Positions 62,681 through 64,000 of a DNA stretch of 64,000 nt are shown here, piece after piece; within the stretch, counting starts at the first letter, position 1; each line of letters begins with the position of its first letter. Both the position numbers and the translations under genes were made by a program. The notes under the pieces are model-generated. The model was not told the origin of the DNA, did not search any database, and was given only the letters and a program-made list of their open reading frames with translations. Origin of the DNA: Hydractinia symbiolongicarpus (lineage: Eukaryota > Cnidaria > Hydrozoa > Anthoathecata > Hydractiniidae); the NCBI RefSeq assembly GCF_029227915.1, contig NC_079881.1, positions 31,349,501 to 31,413,500 on the forward strand. Direction: 5' to 3'.

Positions 62681-64000
62681 ATGTTAGTACGAATAGGTGC
62701 CCAACCGTTGTAACTCAAACGGACTGACACCGTTGGAAAGTCAATGAAATGTAGTTTTTAAAAATGTCGCTATTTCTTCAGCGCACAATAACGGCTAGGA
62801 TTGGTCCAACAGTAAAGATTGCCTTATTTACCTAAACTTTTAAATGAAGCGCTACCACAGCGTCCAGTGTAATTGCTGAGTTCGGGCAATCACGTCAAAT
62901 TGAGAAGAATGTTATTTCTTGGAGTCCAATTGTCTCATTTATCTCATTTATCACATTTATCAGGTCACAGTCCAAAGTTAGTTCAATTAAGTCGCACAGT
63001 CAATCGTTTCACTGTTAAAAGCGATGCAACCTAGTAATATGAGAAAAATATCGCTAAATACATGTTGGTACGAATATGTGACGCAACCGTTGTAACTGAA
63101 GTGGATTGATACCGTTAGAAAGTCAATGAAATGTAGTTTTTGAAACTGTTGCTATTTCTTCAGTTCGCGCTAACGGCTAGGATTGGTCCCACAATAAAAA
63201 ATGACTTTTTTTAGCTTAATTCTTTAATGAAGCGCTACCACAGCGCACAGGGTAATCGCTGAGTTTCTGCAATCTTGTCAAATTAAGAAGAATTTTATTT
63301 CTTGGAGTCCAATTGTCTCCTTTATCACATTTATCAGGTGACAGTCCAAATTTAGCTCAATTAAGTCCCACAGTCAATCGTTTCACTGTTAAAAGCGATG
63401 CAACCTAGTAATATGAGAAAAATATCGCTAAATACATGTTGGTACGAATATGCGACCCAACCCTTGATACTCAAACGGACTGACACCGTTAGAAAGTCAG
63501 CGAAATGTAGTATTTGAAACTGTCTCTATTTCTTCAGCGGGCACTAACGGATAGGATTGGTCCCACCGTAAAAAAATGACTTTTTTTAGCTTACTTTTTA
63601 AATGAAGCGCTACCACAGCGCCCAGTGTAATCGCTGAAATTCGGCATTCATGTCAAATTAAGAAGAATGTTATTTCTTGGAGTCCAAATGTCTCCTTTAT
63701 CACATTTATCAGGTGACAGTCAAAAGTTAGTTCAATTAAGTCCCACAGTCAATAGTTTCATAGTTAAAAGCGATGCAACCTAGTAATATCAAAAAAATAC
63801 CGCTAAATACATGTTGGTACGAGTATGCGACCCAACCGTTGTAACTCAAACGAAGTGTCACCGTTAGAAAGTCAATGAAATGTAGTTTTTGAAACTGTTG
63901 CTATTTCTTCAGCGCGCAATAACGGCTAGGATTGGTCTCACAGTAATAAAATGACTTTTTTATCTTAGTTCTTAAATGAAGCGGTACTACAGCGCCCAGT
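62681..64000 (+). repeat. F-G-H-C string, truncated by the window edge
   Basis: Starts are F with J head 62681 (381 bp), G 63062, H 63436 and C 63811, of which only 190 bp are inside the window. F contains the 9-bp expansion near 62936. The array shows no sign of ending at base 64000; the last bases are an ordinary C body with a gcggtactac variant of the KpnI region. Confidence 0.85.

Larger units (their letters stand above)
1..64000 (+). repeat. Satellite array, ~373-bp monomer, 171 full copies
   Basis: The same ~373-bp unit recurs from the first base to the last, always in the same orientation and without any interrupting sequence. I fixed the register on ATGTTGGTA (bases 1, 734, 1108, 1482, 1856 and so on) and found 171 complete units plus a partial unit from 63811. 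Blocks such as cttggagtcca, taagtcccacagtca and ccacagcg occur in nearly every copy, while the A/T-rich stretch about 135-165 bp into the unit varies most. Monomer length is close to two nucleosome repeats, as in many eukaryotic satellites. A centromeric or heterochromatic role is inferred from organisation only; no chromosomal context lies in the window. Whether it is transcribed cannot be seen. Confidence 0.98.

Noticed and set aside
1-64000. CRISPR-like array
   Set aside because: Repeats are ~373 bp and continuous, with no unique spacers.
1-64000. Transposon or LTR content
   Set aside because: No stretch departs from the monomer register; no coding remnants, terminal repeats or target-site duplications seen.
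1-64000. tRNA, rRNA or telomere repeats
   Set aside because: No conserved tRNA arms, rRNA segments or short telomeric motifs were recognised.
1-64000. Identification of the species from the satellite
   Set aside because: Length and composition resemble several insect and other eukaryotic satellites, but I do not recognise this sequence and cannot name a host without a search.

Overview
The whole 64 kb window is one uninterrupted, head-to-tail satellite DNA array. I see no protein-coding gene, RNA gene, transposon, CRISPR array or unique-sequence island. Stepping through the window in register (anchor: the ATGTTGGTA that begins at base 1) gives 171 complete monomers and one partial monomer at the right edge, all in the same orientation. 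The usual monomer is 372-375 bp. Length variants are about 359-363 bp (a recurrent 14-bp deletion), 376-378 bp (longer A/T tracts), 381-383 bp (an extra 9-bp micro-repeat) and one of 333 bp (a unique 41-bp deletion). A hand count on one representative monomer gives about 37% G+C. An array of this size, monomer length and nested organisation is typical of centromeric, pericentromeric or other heterochromatic satellite in a nuclear eukaryotic genome. I cannot name the species. CpG dinucleotides are not depleted (about 15 per monomer by hand count against about 13 expected from base composition), which fits a host with little germline CpG methylation, such as many insects, but does not prove it.

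Monomers fall into recognisable subfamilies, named here by letters used throughout this annotation. A: head gaatatttgaccc, ccattaaaaagtcaatcaaa, KpnI-type body. B: gacttattaatgtaaattt; B' also has cccaccggttg and/or gtgaaaaatcac; dB is B with the 14-bp deletion. C: cacagtaataaaatgac. D: ggattcgtcccacagtga. K: cagcgaccagtg plus tcagcaatcatgcc. E: cccatagtaaagaatgac, cagtgcaatcgc, caatcccgttaaatt. F: aacagtaaagattgcc, gagttcgggcaatcacg, 9-bp expansion. G: gacgcaaccgttg, gaagtggattgatacc, cccacaataaa, cagggtaatcgc. H: cccaacccttgaaac, cccaccgtaaaa, ggcattcatg. I: gaagtgctaccac, cgcccattgtaatcg, ggcagtcacgtaaaatt. J: atgttagtacgaataggtg, ggctatgattgg.

Layout. 1-13.2 kb is built from A-dB-B'-K and A-dB-C-C'-D strings, with an 8-monomer (2977 bp) higher-order repeat (HOR), a 4-monomer repeat of about 1.48 kb and a 5-monomer (1856 bp) tandem duplication. 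13.4-25.4 kb is a mosaic of D, C, F, G, H, I, E and J, including three adjacent E monomers and a near-perfect 1500-bp tandem duplication. 25.4-32.0 kb returns to A-dB-B'-K strings. 32.0-37.6 kb is F/G/H followed by three copies of an I-E-J trimer (1118 bp) and a 746-bp dimer duplication. 38.0-41.0 kb holds four copies of a 759-bp dimer that are themselves arranged as two 1518-bp tetramers. 41.0-45.5 kb contains the most diverged monomers, in a 1120-bp trimer pair. 45.5-64 kb is a shuffled F-G-H-C-D-E series with 747, 1120, 1495, 2624 and 2998 bp spacings and many hybrid monomers.

Nothing here works as a gene system. What the sequence records is an evolutionary process: repeated unequal exchange and conversion among about a dozen monomer lineages, in step with the approximately 373-bp register, producing nested and overlapping HORs. 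All counts and boundaries were made by eye and should be taken as good to a few bases.
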